A DNA stretch of 64,000 nt from Flavobacteriales bacterium ALC-1 (GTDB lineage: Bacteria > Bacteroidota > Bacteroidia > Flavobacteriales > Flavobacteriaceae). The stretch covers positions 620,001 through 684,000 of the forward strand of contig ABHI01000003.1 of NCBI GenBank assembly GCA_000171875.1. Direction: 5' to 3'. Shown here piece by piece: positions 1-7,532 of the stretch. The first letter of the stretch is position 1; the number at the start of each line of letters is the position of its first letter. The notes under the pieces are model-generated. The model worked only from the letters and a program-made list of their open reading frames with translations, did no database searches and was not told the origin of the DNA. Made by a program: the position numbers and the translations under genes.

Positions 1-48
1 CACTTCTCGCGCTAATATTTCATCATCTACTATGCCAATTTTAATCAT
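1..48 (-). CDS. LytTR-family response regulator, N-terminal fragment
   Basis: Only the first 16 codons lie in the window. They read MIKIGIVDDEILAREV, the typical first beta strand and acidic pocket (DDE) of a receiver domain. The gene starts 3 bases after the stop of the LytS-type kinase at 52-1059 on the same strand, so the two form a kinase-regulator operon. In Flavobacteriaceae such pairs nearly always have a receiver-LytTR regulator, but the output domain is outside the window, so that part is inferred from context. Confidence 0.8.
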   Translation of the reverse strand, partial: MIKIGIVDDEILAREV

Positions 49-51
49 GAA

Positions 52-1059
52 TTATTTTTTTAATGTTGAAACTGATACATCTAAAGATAAATGCACATGA
101 AATGTATTTTCTTTCTCCTTAATTTCTAATTGGTGAGCATTAAGGTATAATAGATTTAAACGTCTTTTTACATTTTCAAGACCTAGTCCTTTTCGTTTCG
201 ATGCGACAATTTTTGTAGGCATAGAATTTTCTACGCGAAAATGAAGCGTCTTATTTTCTATAACAGCTGTAATATCAATTGTGCTTTGTTCATTAGTACT
301 CTGAGCACCATGTTTCACAGCATTTTCAACAAAAGGAATAAGCAACATTGGCGAAATTCGTAAATCTAATAAATCTCCTTTAATTAAAAATTCAATAGTG
401 CAGCGATTGCTCAACCTTTTTTCTTCAAGTAATAAATAATTTTCTACGAATTCGAGCTCATTCTTTAGTAAAACACTGTCTTTTTTAGAACTCTCTAATT
501 GATAACGCATTAATTCTGAGAGCTGCATAACAACATCAGGAGTTTCTAGAGATTGCTGTCTAGAAAGCGCATAAATACTATTTAATGAATTAAATAAAAA
601 ATGAGGATTCACCTGCTCCTTTAAATAGTTAAGTTCCATCTCTTTTTGCAATTTTTCTTTCTCAGCATTCTCTCTTTGGATGATCATATTTCTTCTTAAA
701 AAAAAAGCAGCCATACCAGTACCTGTGGTATAAAAATGAAATAAAAAAGTTTTAGTAACACTAGACCAGTTGTTTTTAGAATAAGCTTCTAAATAGGCTA
801 TAAGAAATATACTCCCAATGACTAAGAGTCCGTATATAAAATATCTTTTCTTATCAAAAAAGTAAGGAATAAGAATAAAATGATTTATCCATATAACTAC
901 CATAATATTTATGGTATACTTAAGTGCCCATAAAAAAAAAGAAAAAACCGTATCATATCGATCTATGATCATCCATCCACTTAATAGTTCAAGGATGAGT
1001 ACCAATACAAAAGCTCCTATGTTAAGGAGTATGGTATGCTGTAAAGACTTTTTAATCAT
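52..1059 (-). CDS. LytS-type sensor histidine kinase
   Basis: This 335-residue protein has about four membrane segments in residues 1-125, a short coiled coil near 125-150, then the His_kinase domain of the LytS/YehU family: the phospho-acceptor region NPHFLFNSLNS near residue 153 and the N-box ENAVKHG near 248, followed by a GLGLENVKRRL G-box near 295. It has no periplasmic sensor domain, so the signal is probably sensed in or near the membrane. It is followed by a response regulator after a 3-base gap. It resembles the kinases at 19518-20642 and 55531-56325, but no ABC/M1 transporter is visible next to it; any partner would lie left of the window. The specific signal is unknown. Confidence 0.9.
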   Translation of the reverse strand: MIKKSLQHTILLNIGAFVLVLILELLSGWMIIDRYDTVFSFFLWALKYTINIMVVIWINHFILIPYFFDKKRYFIYGLLVIGSIFLIAYLEAYSKNNWSSVTKTFLFHFYTTGTGMAAFFLRRNMIIQRENAEKEKLQKEMELNYLKEQVNPHFLFNSLNSIYALSRQQSLETPDVVMQLSELMRYQLESSKKDSVLLKNELEFVENYLLLEEKRLSNRCTIEFLIKGDLLDLRISPMLLIPFVENAVKHGAQSTNEQSTIDITAVIENKTLHFRVENSMPTKIVASKRKGLGLENVKRRLNLLYLNAHQLEIKEKENTFHVHLSLDVSVSTLKK

Positions 1060-1255
1060 AAACTCTTTTATTAAAATCTAATAAAGATAGTATCTATACA
1101 TACAAATCGCCATAATTTCTTTACCAAAGGGTTATATCAATGACGAAATGGCTTTATCATTTAATTGTTGTGTTTATCCTATTTAAGATATAAAACATTG
1201 ATTATACTCTATTTTTATATAACATTTAATTATGGGTGTCGAACTTTTATAAACT

Positions 1256-2512
1256 ATGAGAATTATGAAAAACATAACAGGACTACTGCTTTTAATACTT
1301 CTTTTTCTTGCATGCAAAAACGAACCAAAAAAGGACGTTGATGCCTTAAGCAGCACTACACCTCCAAAATATGAAACGTATAATTATTCAGGATTTACAA
1401 AAGAAGAAATTTATGGATTCCATAAACGTATTTTTGAAGGAGGCAATTGGACCGAATATGGTGATCACGAACGATATTATTATTTAAACTTCTCCCAAAT
1501 TCAAAAACACTCGCGTATACTTAGGTCAGATACGCCGAAGATTCTTGAAGAAACCCCTAGAGATGATTTGAAAAATTTTATGACCTCAACAGATTTAAAA
1601 AAAGGTGGAGGACTATCATTAAATGACTATGTACAGCAAATAGAAGTTAATGGACTAATTATAATTCATAAAGGCAAAATCGTCTTTGAAGGCTATCCGA
1701 GAATGTTCCCAACAGATTTGCATATTAATATGGTAATAACCCAAGTCTTTGTGAGTACTTCAATTGCTATTTTAGAGGATAGAGGTTTAATGGATACGAG
1801 CAAACCTATTGATTACTACTTTGATGCCCTTAAAGGATCAGGTTGGGAAGGTGTTCCTGTACTAGATATACTTGCTATGAGTTCTGGAATTGATCGTGTT
1901 CCATTAGAGACGTATGAGGCAAGTTTTGACCCAATTAAAGATTTAACTACTGCAAAATCTGCTAAGCCATCAGGAACGGAGTACCAATGGTCGAATGCCG
2001 ATGCTATGGTATTAACGCTACTCGTTGAAAAAATTAGCGGTCTTACCTTTAAAGATTTTGTGGAACAGGAAATTTGGAAAAAGATAGGATCTGAACATAG
2101 TGCTCTTTTAGGAATCAATAAGAATGGGACCTCTATTTCATATGCCGATGGCATGTCAACAACACTTCGAGATCTTGCTAGATTTGGCCTTGCTTTTACA
2201 CCTAGTGGTAGAAAGAGTGTCAACCCAATAATTTCTGATGCGCACTTATCAAAAATCCGGGATGTAAATAAAAACCTCAAGGAGACGTCACGAAATTTTA
2301 AAGAAACGATATGCAGCAGTTATCAATGGGGTGCAGTATTCGATGATGGCGATTTTTATAAAGGAGCACATGGAGGTCAAGGCCTTTATATATCACCTTC
2401 TAAAGATTTGGTTATTGCCTATTTCGGAACCTCAAATACTGATCGCGAACGTAATGAATTGAATATCATTTCCAGAGACCTTGTTAAATCTGGATTGTTT
2501 GATCTTGAATAA
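1256..2512 (+). CDS. Lipoprotein with serine beta-lactamase-like fold, catalytic residues lost
   Basis: This is a 418-residue protein. The N-terminus is a lipoprotein signal (hydrophobic run ending LFLAC, then KNEPKKD). The body matches the beta-lactamase class C / 6-aminohexanoate-dimer hydrolase family (PF00144): the stretch around DYYFDALKGSGWEGV, then LAMSSGID, and a C-terminal HGGQGLYISP. Where the family has the nucleophile motif SxTKSF, this protein reads NMVITQVFVS, so serine becomes valine and lysine becomes glutamine. The Tyr-Ser-Asn motif reads WSN. The HGG motif remains. I infer a non-catalytic homologue, perhaps a binding or regulatory protein. ATG codons at 1256 and 1265 are both possible starts. 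It lies 65 bases before the next hydrolase and is probably co-transcribed with it. Confidence 0.85.
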   Translation: MRIMKNITGLLLLILLFLACKNEPKKDVDALSSTTPPKYETYNYSGFTKEEIYGFHKRIFEGGNWTEYGDHERYYYLNFSQIQKHSRILRSDTPKILEETPRDDLKNFMTSTDLKKGGGLSLNDYVQQIEVNGLIIIHKGKIVFEGYPRMFPTDLHINMVITQVFVSTSIAILEDRGLMDTSKPIDYYFDALKGSGWEGVPVLDILAMSSGIDRVPLETYEASFDPIKDLTTAKSAKPSGTEYQWSNADAMVLTLLVEKISGLTFKDFVEQEIWKKIGSEHSALLGINKNGTSISYADGMSTTLRDLARFGLAFTPSGRKSVNPIISDAHLSKIRDVNKNLKETSRNFKETICSSYQWGAVFDDGDFYKGAHGGQGLYISPSKDLVIAYFGTSNTDRERNELNIISRDLVKSGLFDLE

Positions 2513-2577
2513 AGTGACCTACAAAATAAAAGTTAACTATATATTATAATACCTATCACAAACAAAAGAAGATACAT

Positions 2578-4569
2578 ATGAGAGCAATTAAATTATTAAT
2601 ACTGTCAATCACAATTATTGCAAACACTGCCTATGCTCAAGAAAAAAGTGTAACCGAATTAGCGTCTAATGCAGAAGGTTCTTCTTTAGTTTTACCACAA
2701 ATTCAGGTCGTTCCAATAAAAGATTCTAAGAATAAAAGAAATTATGAACTCTATATAGAGTTGCCAGAAGAGTATTCTGAGAACCCAAACAAAGCGTATC
2801 CTGTCCTTTATTATACAGATGCCAAGTGGCATCTCGAAATGCTTTCTGGCGCTACAGAATTCTTGCTAGAAGATATTATTCTAGTTGGCATTTCTTATCA
2901 ATTAGATATCAATGAAGACTTGAAAAAAGAAGTAGGAGCTCACGTGAGCAGGTTTCGTGATTATTCGATGAAAAAGCATAGCAATCCAGAAATACAAGCA
3001 AAATATCAATTAGGGCAAGCAAATAAGCATTTAGATTTTATTCGTAATGATGTCATTACCTATATCGATAATACGTATCGCACAGACCCAAACAGTCGTA
3101 CGTATTTTGGATATTCACTAAGTGGCGAATTTGGTGCATATATACTATTAGCTCAACCTGATACTTTTAATAATTACATCATTGGAAGCCCAACAGTTAA
3201 AGGTGAAATTGATTATTTATCTGAACTTAATACTAAATTTGGACCTTTTGAGGCATCCAATAGAAACTCGAGTCTAAAGGCCAATGTTTATATAGCATAT
3301 GGCTCATTAGAAGACGAGACGGTGGTTGAACCTATCGAGGAATTTGTTAAGTTACTAAATGATAGAAGAGACGACGGTTTAGTGGTATTGAAAGATGTGA
3401 TTGATGGTAATCATTCAACGGCATTCCCTACGACAGCAGTTCGTAGTGTTGCTTGGTTGTCTTCATTAATGACTCATGTTTCAACTGAGGGTTACGACAT
3501 CTCTTTCTGGGATATTCCGCATCTTAATAATGCATTTGTTAGCACAACACCTGAAGATAGGAAAGACGGAATATCAGTTGATACATTAGCGGTAAATAGC
3601 AATGACCAAAACGCAATCATGAAACTGTCTCAAGAGATTTTTGATGGCAAACATGGCAACTATGATGCTTTACTAATTTCACACAAAAACAAATTGGTTT
3701 TTGAATCTTATTATAAAAAAGGGCGCATTAATATGCCTCATGGGCAAGCATCAGCAGTAAAAGCTTATACTAGTTTGGTGTTGGGCAGAGCTATAGAAAT
3801 GGGTTACTTAACCATGGAAGATCTAGACAAACCTTTGATTAGTTTTCTAAAAGATGTTGATCCTAATAAAATTACTAAAGGTGCCGAAAAAATTACACTT
3901 CATAAGGCATTGACTATGCATGGTGGATTGACTATAGATAGAGATACATGGAAAGACATTGAGAACGATTCCGTTAGATTAAAAGGCCAAGGGTTGGTAC
4001 AGACGCTTCTGGAAGAAAGCGGTCCTATAACCAAAGAGTCTCAGACTTATTTGTATGGTAATTTTAATCCAATGTTAGTGATGACGGTTATTGATGCTGT
4101 TGTCCCTGGAACAGCTGAGGATTTTATTAAAACTGAGCTACTTGACAAACTCGGTATTACAAATTATAAATGGTCAAATCATATGAGTGGTTTACCTGAA
4201 GCAGGATGGCGTGCAAGTTTAATGTCTCGAGATATGCTTAAATTGGGGCATTTGGTTCTTAATAAGGGTAAATTAAATGGCGAACAGCTTATTTCTGAAG
4301 AGTTTCTAGCCAAAGCCACCAGTGGCATTGTGAAACCTACGCAAGATTGGATGCCTAAAGACTATCGTTATGGTTATTTTTGGTATCAAACCCTCGTAAA
4401 AGTAGATGATAAAAGTTATAATACCACATTTTCTTGGGGTGGTGGTGGACAATATGCAATAGTGATAGAAGAACTTGATTTAACCATTGTAATTTCTGGT
4501 CACGATGGTGAGGATAAAATAATGACCCAAATTTCTGAAATTGTTATACCAACATTTGCTAAACATTAG
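2578..4569 (+). CDS. Secreted esterase / serine beta-lactamase-like fusion
   Basis: A 663-residue two-domain protein with a cleavable signal peptide (ends TAYAQ near residue 21). Residues ~40-300 are a putative esterase (PF00756, alpha/beta hydrolase): nucleophile elbow GYSLSGEFG with Ser near 180 and a candidate catalytic His in DGNHSTAF. Residues ~335-660 are a PF00144 serine hydrolase with SAVK (Ser near 392, Lys near 395), a YGN motif, and SWGGGGQY in place of the KTG-type motif. Both active sites look intact, unlike the neighbour upstream. Such enzymes cleave ester or amide bonds in the periplasm or outside the cell; the substrate is not evident. It probably shares a transcript with 1256-2512. 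The order esterase then beta-lactamase fold is uncommon, and the downstream gene carries a related esterase domain alone. Confidence 0.88.
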   Translation: MRAIKLLILSITIIANTAYAQEKSVTELASNAEGSSLVLPQIQVVPIKDSKNKRNYELYIELPEEYSENPNKAYPVLYYTDAKWHLEMLSGATEFLLEDIILVGISYQLDINEDLKKEVGAHVSRFRDYSMKKHSNPEIQAKYQLGQANKHLDFIRNDVITYIDNTYRTDPNSRTYFGYSLSGEFGAYILLAQPDTFNNYIIGSPTVKGEIDYLSELNTKFGPFEASNRNSSLKANVYIAYGSLEDETVVEPIEEFVKLLNDRRDDGLVVLKDVIDGNHSTAFPTTAVRSVAWLSSLMTHVSTEGYDISFWDIPHLNNAFVSTTPEDRKDGISVDTLAVNSNDQNAIMKLSQEIFDGKHGNYDALLISHKNKLVFESYYKKGRINMPHGQASAVKAYTSLVLGRAIEMGYLTMEDLDKPLISFLKDVDPNKITKGAEKITLHKALTMHGGLTIDRDTWKDIENDSVRLKGQGLVQTLLEESGPITKESQTYLYGNFNPMLVMTVIDAVVPGTAEDFIKTELLDKLGITNYKWSNHMSGLPEAGWRASLMSRDMLKLGHLVLNKGKLNGEQLISEEFLAKATSGIVKPTQDWMPKDYRYGYFWYQTLVKVDDKSYNTTFSWGGGGQYAIVIEELDLTIVISGHDGEDKIMTQISEIVIPTFAKH

Positions 4570-4573
4570 ACCC

Positions 4574-4657
4574 AACATTCATAAACCCAAACTTGTTATA
4601 CATCCTTTTGGTACAAGATCTGATGAAAACTTAGTTGATAATATTTTAAAGTTATAG
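4574..4657 (+). pseudogene. C-terminal relic of an ABC-2 permease/M1 peptidase gene
   Basis: Directly after the esterase/lactamase stop is an open stretch without a start that translates to NIHKPKLVIHPFGTRSDENL followed by VDNILKL and a TAG stop at 4655-4657. The intact ABC/M1 gene at 21857-25423 ends with KPSYIAIDPFGTRSDENF plus TDNTMQY. The match HPFGTRSDEN versus DPFGTRSDEN in the correct position just before a stop is too specific to be chance. I read it as all that remains of a third copy of that gene, replaced or deleted from its 5-prime side. Nothing of the peptidase domain is left. Confidence 0.75.
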
Positions 4658-4692
4658 TATTGAAAGGTTAAAAAAATGGTAAAAAAGTTCAA

Positions 4693-4726
4693 TTGTATTT
4701 AAATGAAGCATCATTTTTTACATTTG
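4693..4726 (+). promoter_or_regulatory. Predicted Bacteroidota promoter of the esterase-like gene
   Basis: TACATTTG at 4719-4726 matches the -7 consensus TAnnTTTG exactly, with TTG at 4693-4695, 23 bases upstream. Transcription would start near 4733, just before ATG 4756, which supports that start and makes an upstream TTG start at 4693 unlikely. Confidence 0.45.
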
Positions 4727-4755
4727 AATTTATCATTCTTTATTATAAAATAACC

Positions 4756-5886
4756 ATGAAAAAATTATTCTTTATAGTTGCGTTCTGCTTTTTTTGTACA
4801 ATTATTTTAGGACAAGTCAATGACTCTCAAATTGCAATAGGTCTTAATCATACCATAAAATCCTCGATTTTAAATCAAGATAGAGCAATTCAAGTTTATA
4901 TACCAGATGATTATGAAAATTCAGAAAAATCATATCCAGTATTATATATTCTTGATGGGCAATGGTATTTTTTAAGTGGAGTTAGTATTCAAAAGGCGCT
5001 TAGAACACCTGGTGCAATCCCAGAAATGATTGTTGTAGGCATTAAGAATAGTAATCCATTAAGGAGAACATTATTTGGAGATGAGAATGAAAAATTTACT
5101 AATTTTTTAAAAAATGAAGTCATTCAGTTTATTGACTCAAACTATAGAACTACTCAAGAGCGTTTAATATTTGGTTGGGAAGCGGCTGCATACTATATAA
5201 GTGAATTAATTTTACAAGAAAAGGGATTATTCTCTGGAGCAATTATTACAAATGGCGGTTATGCTTCTGAAGACATTGTAAAAGAGTTTTCTTCAGAGGA
5301 AGATATTTACCTATATATGGCAAACTCAAGAAAAGACATATACTACGTAGGTTCATCTAATGCATTTAATGAGATTTTAAAAAACAACAATCCAAAACAT
5401 CTTATTTGGAAATACGAATTGTTTAATGATGAAGTTCATGAAACCCTAGCACATTTAGCAATTTACAAGGGATTAAGATACTATTATCATAATTTTGATT
5501 CCCCAGTTTTTGAAACAATACAACAATACAATGATTTGGGTGGGTTAGATTATTTAACAGCTTTTTTTAAAGAGCGTGCAAAACGATTTGGCGGGAGTGA
5601 TGTCATAGATAATAGCACAAAAAACTCTTTAATATGGCTTGCTTGGAACAGGAATAACTTTGAGTACTTCACATTTTTTATGACTAAATTTAGCGATGTA
5701 CTATCAACTAAAAGATATGCCTCAGCATATTGGCAAAATCGCTTTGGACAATTTTATTTAAAACACAACGATTATGAAAATGCTATCAAATATTTTAATA
5801 CAGGTCTTATAACATATCCAAACTCTAACTTTGAAGCAAAAATGCAACAAGGCTTAATCGAAGCAAAAAGTAAAATTAAAAATTGA
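4756..5886 (+). CDS. Secreted esterase-fold protein lacking the nucleophile, with C-terminal TPR
   Basis: A 376-residue protein starting at ATG 4756, where a clear signal peptide begins (MKKLFFIVAF to GQVN). Residues ~20-250 follow the PF00756 esterase pattern: RAIQVYIPDDYE, YPVLYILDGQWYF, MIVVGIKN, IDSNYRTT. At the nucleophile elbow, where the family has GHSxGG, it reads IFGWEAAAYY, so serine is replaced by glutamate; a His in DEVHETLAH remains. The C-terminal ~100 residues look like TPR helices (YASAYWQNRFGQFYLKHNDY and following). The fold is thus kept but esterase activity is doubtful. It is related to the esterase domain of 2578-4569, from which it is separated by the ABC/M1 relic. A binding role is possible but unproven. 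Confidence 0.8.
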   Translation: MKKLFFIVAFCFFCTIILGQVNDSQIAIGLNHTIKSSILNQDRAIQVYIPDDYENSEKSYPVLYILDGQWYFLSGVSIQKALRTPGAIPEMIVVGIKNSNPLRRTLFGDENEKFTNFLKNEVIQFIDSNYRTTQERLIFGWEAAAYYISELILQEKGLFSGAIITNGGYASEDIVKEFSSEEDIYLYMANSRKDIYYVGSSNAFNEILKNNNPKHLIWKYELFNDEVHETLAHLAIYKGLRYYYHNFDSPVFETIQQYNDLGGLDYLTAFFKERAKRFGGSDVIDNSTKNSLIWLAWNRNNFEYFTFFMTKFSDVLSTKRYASAYWQNRFGQFYLKHNDYENAIKYFNTGLITYPNSNFEAKMQQGLIEAKSKIKN

Positions 5887-6186
5887 ATACGCAGTTCCCT
5901 AATATCAGCATAAGAACTTCTTTTCATTTTAATATTTAATTATCTACTGAATAATCAAATATTAAAAGTGTCTAATAATGTACTTGTGTTATGGAATTAT
6001 CTTTTGCTCAAAGTGACGATAGGAGAGTAGTGGAATATGCGTTGAATGGATTGCAACTTAGTCTCCCAATTGATACTACCAAAACCAATTCATCCATAAT
6101 AATATACAGTTCAGTAATTTATAATTTATTTGTACTTATATCTCTAATACATTTGTACTATCAATCAAGAACAGCAGTATTTAGTT
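5887..6186. other. Intergenic region with no convincing gene
   Basis: An open frame of 74 codons runs through 5991-6215, with one hydrophobic stretch, but a promoter for the next gene lies inside it, it overlaps that gene by 29 bases, and it has no recognisable family. I see no other feature here apart from the promoter at 6148-6155. Confidence 0.5.
6148..6155 (+). promoter_or_regulatory. Predicted -7 element for the serine hydrolase gene
   Basis: TACATTTG matches TAnnTTTG and lies 31 bases before ATG 6187. A TTG at 6130-6132 is only 15 bases upstream, closer than usual, so the -33 element is uncertain. Confidence 0.35.
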
Positions 6187-7242
6187 ATGAAAGGCATATC
6201 ACAAAAAACCAGTAAAGGCAAACAAATATTCAGAATTGTTTTGTTTACTGGGACATTCATTTCTCTTTGGTTTGTACCATGGATTCTAGTAAAAGCATGG
6301 ATATTACCACTGCCAGATACCGTACAAGAACAGGTTGATCAGACCTTAAGCTATGGCTTTGATGGTGTTATTGTCTACATCGATGAAGCCGGAAAATCAC
6401 CAACATTCTATACTGCAGGTTATCATAACAAAGAAGAGAAAATACCAGTCAAACCAAATGCCTTATTCAAAATTGCCAGTATAAGCAAACTTTATGTCGC
6501 GGTTGCGATCACTAAATTAGTGCATAATAATCAAGTATCTTTAGATAATGCACTAACTGATTATTTTCCAGAATTGGCAGGAAGAATAGAAAATGCAGAT
6601 AATATCACCTTAAGAATGTTGGTACAACACCGAAGTGGTATTCCAAATTTCACAGACAATCCAAATTTTTGGAAAAATCAACCCAACTCCAATATAGATG
6701 TACTTAAATATGCACTTGATTTATCAGCGATGTTTGAGCCAGACGAAGATTATGGTTATTCTAATACCAATTATTTATTGCTTTCAAGAATCATAGAGCA
6801 GGTTACAGGAGGCACTCGTCAAGACTATTTTAAGAAAGAAATTTTAATACCACTTGGGTTGAAAAATACTTTTGGATCGATTGATGACGTCGATCTAGAC
6901 GATGTTATGAGTGGTTATTATGTTGGAATCGATAAGGACTTCAAAAACGAGAATGAAGGCATGATGATAGCTACAGCAGAAGATGTTGGTGTCTTTTTAA
7001 GAGCTTTAAATGAAGGGTCATTACTCAATGAAAAAGAAATGGAAATCTATGCGTCTATTTATGAATTTAATCATGGTGGATTGGCTGCAGGTTACCAATG
7101 TTTGGCAGAATACCATAAAGATATTGATACTGTTGTTATTCAATTTATGAACACTACTGATTTTGAAGGTTACCAATGGAATCTGTTAGAGATTACCCAT
7201 AGTCGTGTTGTTAAAATCTTGCGTAAAGAAAAAGAGTTGTAA
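6187..7242 (+). CDS. Membrane-anchored serine hydrolase, beta-lactamase class C-like
   Basis: A 351-residue protein with one N-terminal membrane anchor (residues ~13-35) and a PF00144 domain in the periplasm. All three catalytic motifs are present: SISK in FKIASISKLY, the YSN triad in YGYSNTNYLLL, and HGG in FNHGGLAAGY. It therefore looks active, in contrast to 1256-2512. Members of this family act as DD-peptidases, esterases or amidases, and beta-lactamase activity cannot be assumed from sequence. It is the last of the hydrolase run at 1256-7242, and it has its own predicted promoter. The gene downstream is convergent. Confidence 0.87.
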   Translation: MKGISQKTSKGKQIFRIVLFTGTFISLWFVPWILVKAWILPLPDTVQEQVDQTLSYGFDGVIVYIDEAGKSPTFYTAGYHNKEEKIPVKPNALFKIASISKLYVAVAITKLVHNNQVSLDNALTDYFPELAGRIENADNITLRMLVQHRSGIPNFTDNPNFWKNQPNSNIDVLKYALDLSAMFEPDEDYGYSNTNYLLLSRIIEQVTGGTRQDYFKKEILIPLGLKNTFGSIDDVDLDDVMSGYYVGIDKDFKNENEGMMIATAEDVGVFLRALNEGSLLNEKEMEIYASIYEFNHGGLAAGYQCLAEYHKDIDTVVIQFMNTTDFEGYQWNLLEITHSRVVKILRKEKEL

Positions 7243-7346
7243 ATAATATCTCAGTTAATGAATTGGAAAATAATCACAAGTGCTATTTCTTTAATGGGTT
7301 TGGCAAGAGCAGACGACAATAGAGCGTAGCGCTATATGTGTAAAAA

Positions 7347-7391
7347 GTCAATGCTCAGGTTATTATTTTTGAAAACCTTACATCAGCTTAA
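7347..7391 (+). pseudogene. 3-prime relic of a paralogue of the 77-residue gene
   Basis: The frame reads VNAQVIIFENLTSA and a TAA stop. The intact gene at 18303-18536 ends VNANIIIFKDLTPA and TAA. By hand, 35 of 45 bases agree, and similarity continues past the stop (about 16 of the next 19 bases) towards the terminator shared with the other locus. Upstream, two bases are missing relative to the intact gene, so the frame is broken, and the rest of the gene is not recognisable. This relic pairs with the one at 18642-18704. Confidence 0.7.
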
Positions 7392-7478
7392 GCTTTTAAT
7401 TCAGAAAATCAAATGATTGTAAAGATTGAAAATAAAATAGATATAGTAAACCAAAAATAAGAAATAGGAAGCTTAATC

Positions 7479-7510
7479 AAAAAAAGGCTGCAAAATATAT
7501 GCAGCCCTTT
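7479..7510 (-). terminator. Rho-independent terminator of the Asp-box propeller gene
   Basis: GGCTGC at 7486-7491 pairs with GCAGCC at 7501-7506 around an AT-rich loop; on the minus strand the stem is followed by a run of seven T. It lies 22 bases past the stop of 7533-10790. A close copy is at 18595-18630. Confidence 0.75.
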
Positions 7511-7532
7511 ATTATTATAATTCCATTAAAAT

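Noticed and set aside
1816..2280. 154-codon frame on the minus strand
   Set aside because: It lies wholly antisense to the well-supported serine hydrolase-fold gene and its translation shows no protein-like pattern.
5991..6215. 74-codon frame with one hydrophobic stretch
   Set aside because: It contains the predicted promoter of the next gene, overlaps that gene by 29 bases, and has no family resemblance.
1256..7242. Beta-lactam resistance cluster
   Set aside because: The PF00144 genes are general serine hydrolases, one is catalytically degenerate, and the BlaI pair lies 40 kb away with an ankyrin sensor; nothing shows antibiotic hydrolysis.
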